A stretch of 5,436 bases of DNA from Bacteroidales bacterium (GTDB taxonomy: Bacteria; Bacteroidota; Bacteroidia; Bacteroidales; JAADGE01), in assembly GCA_029934265.1 (NCBI GenBank), contig JAOZMN010000225.1, positions 1 through 5,436 of the forward strand, read 5' to 3'. Numbering within the stretch: the stretch's first letter is position 1; every line of letters begins with the position of its first letter. Made by a program: the position numbers and the translations under genes. Below the pieces are notes generated by a model. That model saw nothing but the letters and a program-made list of their open reading frames with translations. It made no database searches and was not told where the DNA came from. Positions 5,325 through 5,436 of this stretch are shown here, piece by piece.

Positions 5325-5436
5325 ATGTTAGAAGAAGAAAAAAATAACAATATAGAGCAAAATAATACTACGGAAGACAGGTTCTTGGCAGAAGAGAATA
5401 AAAAACGTGTAGTTATTGCTCCCGATGGTTCTGAAA
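5325..5436 (+). CDS. Start of an unidentified gene with acidic N-terminus, 3' end outside window
   Basis: An open frame from ATG at 5325 runs to the window end, giving 37 residues. It is the first ATG after the in-frame TAG at 5280-5282. The peptide is hydrophilic and rich in Glu and Asn (MLEEEKNNNIEQNNTTEDRF at the start), then turns to a more ordered-looking KKRVVIAPDGSE. There is no signal peptide, membrane helix or cysteine motif in what is visible, so I cannot name the family. Position after a NuoH-like gene in an mbx-like order suggests a peripheral-arm subunit (NuoB-, NuoC-, NuoD- or NuoI-like), but this is inference from context. The acidic head would be an unusual extension for a NuoB-like protein. 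The direct repeats of spacer 4 precede it, as with the other genes of the operon. Confidence 0.6.
   Translation, partial: MLEEEKNNNIEQNNTTEDRFLAEENKKRVVIAPDGSE

Overview
This AT-rich window carries part of one plus-strand operon for a membrane-bound, ion-pumping oxidoreductase of the complex I / Mrp antiporter / group 4 hydrogenase superfamily. Five reading frames run in the same direction with no gene on the other strand. In order they are: the 3' end of an MnhB/MrpB-type subunit (2-490), an MnhC/NuoK-type subunit (568-939), a 1058-residue protein containing two complete MnhD/NuoN/NuoL-type antiporter modules in one chain (1052-4228), a NuoH/HyfC/MbhM-type membrane anchor (4339-5244), and the first 37 codons of a further gene with an acidic, hydrophilic start (5325 to the window end).

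The order B, C, D+D', NuoH-like, then a soluble-looking protein matches, from memory, the F-G-H-H'-M-J order of the archaeal Mbx/Mbs (membrane-bound sulfane reductase) clusters. It differs from Mbh hydrogenase, where the NuoH-like gene comes late. Here H and H' are fused. A plausible picture is a peripheral arm, encoded downstream, that oxidises a low-potential donor such as ferredoxin. The NuoH-like protein would couple this to the membrane, and the two antiporter modules plus the MnhB/MnhC pair would move H+ and/or Na+. The catalytic subunits are outside the window, so hydrogenase, Mbs-like and 'Ehr' (hydrogenase-related, no NiFe site) remain open.

The four gaps between genes (77, 112, 110 and 80 bases) are filled by one family of short AT-rich repeats, core AATC(A/G)TAAATC. 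In the first three gaps the reverse complement lies at or just after the upstream stop codon and the forward copies lie just before the next start codon, so each spacer can fold back on itself. None of the four start codons in the window has a good Shine-Dalgarno sequence. The low GC content, lack of ribosome-binding sites and this kind of spacer suggest a member of the Bacteroidota, but that assignment is an inference from style and not from a marker gene. No RNA gene, mobile element, CRISPR array or clear promoter was found, and no gene-free stretch exceeds 300 bases.
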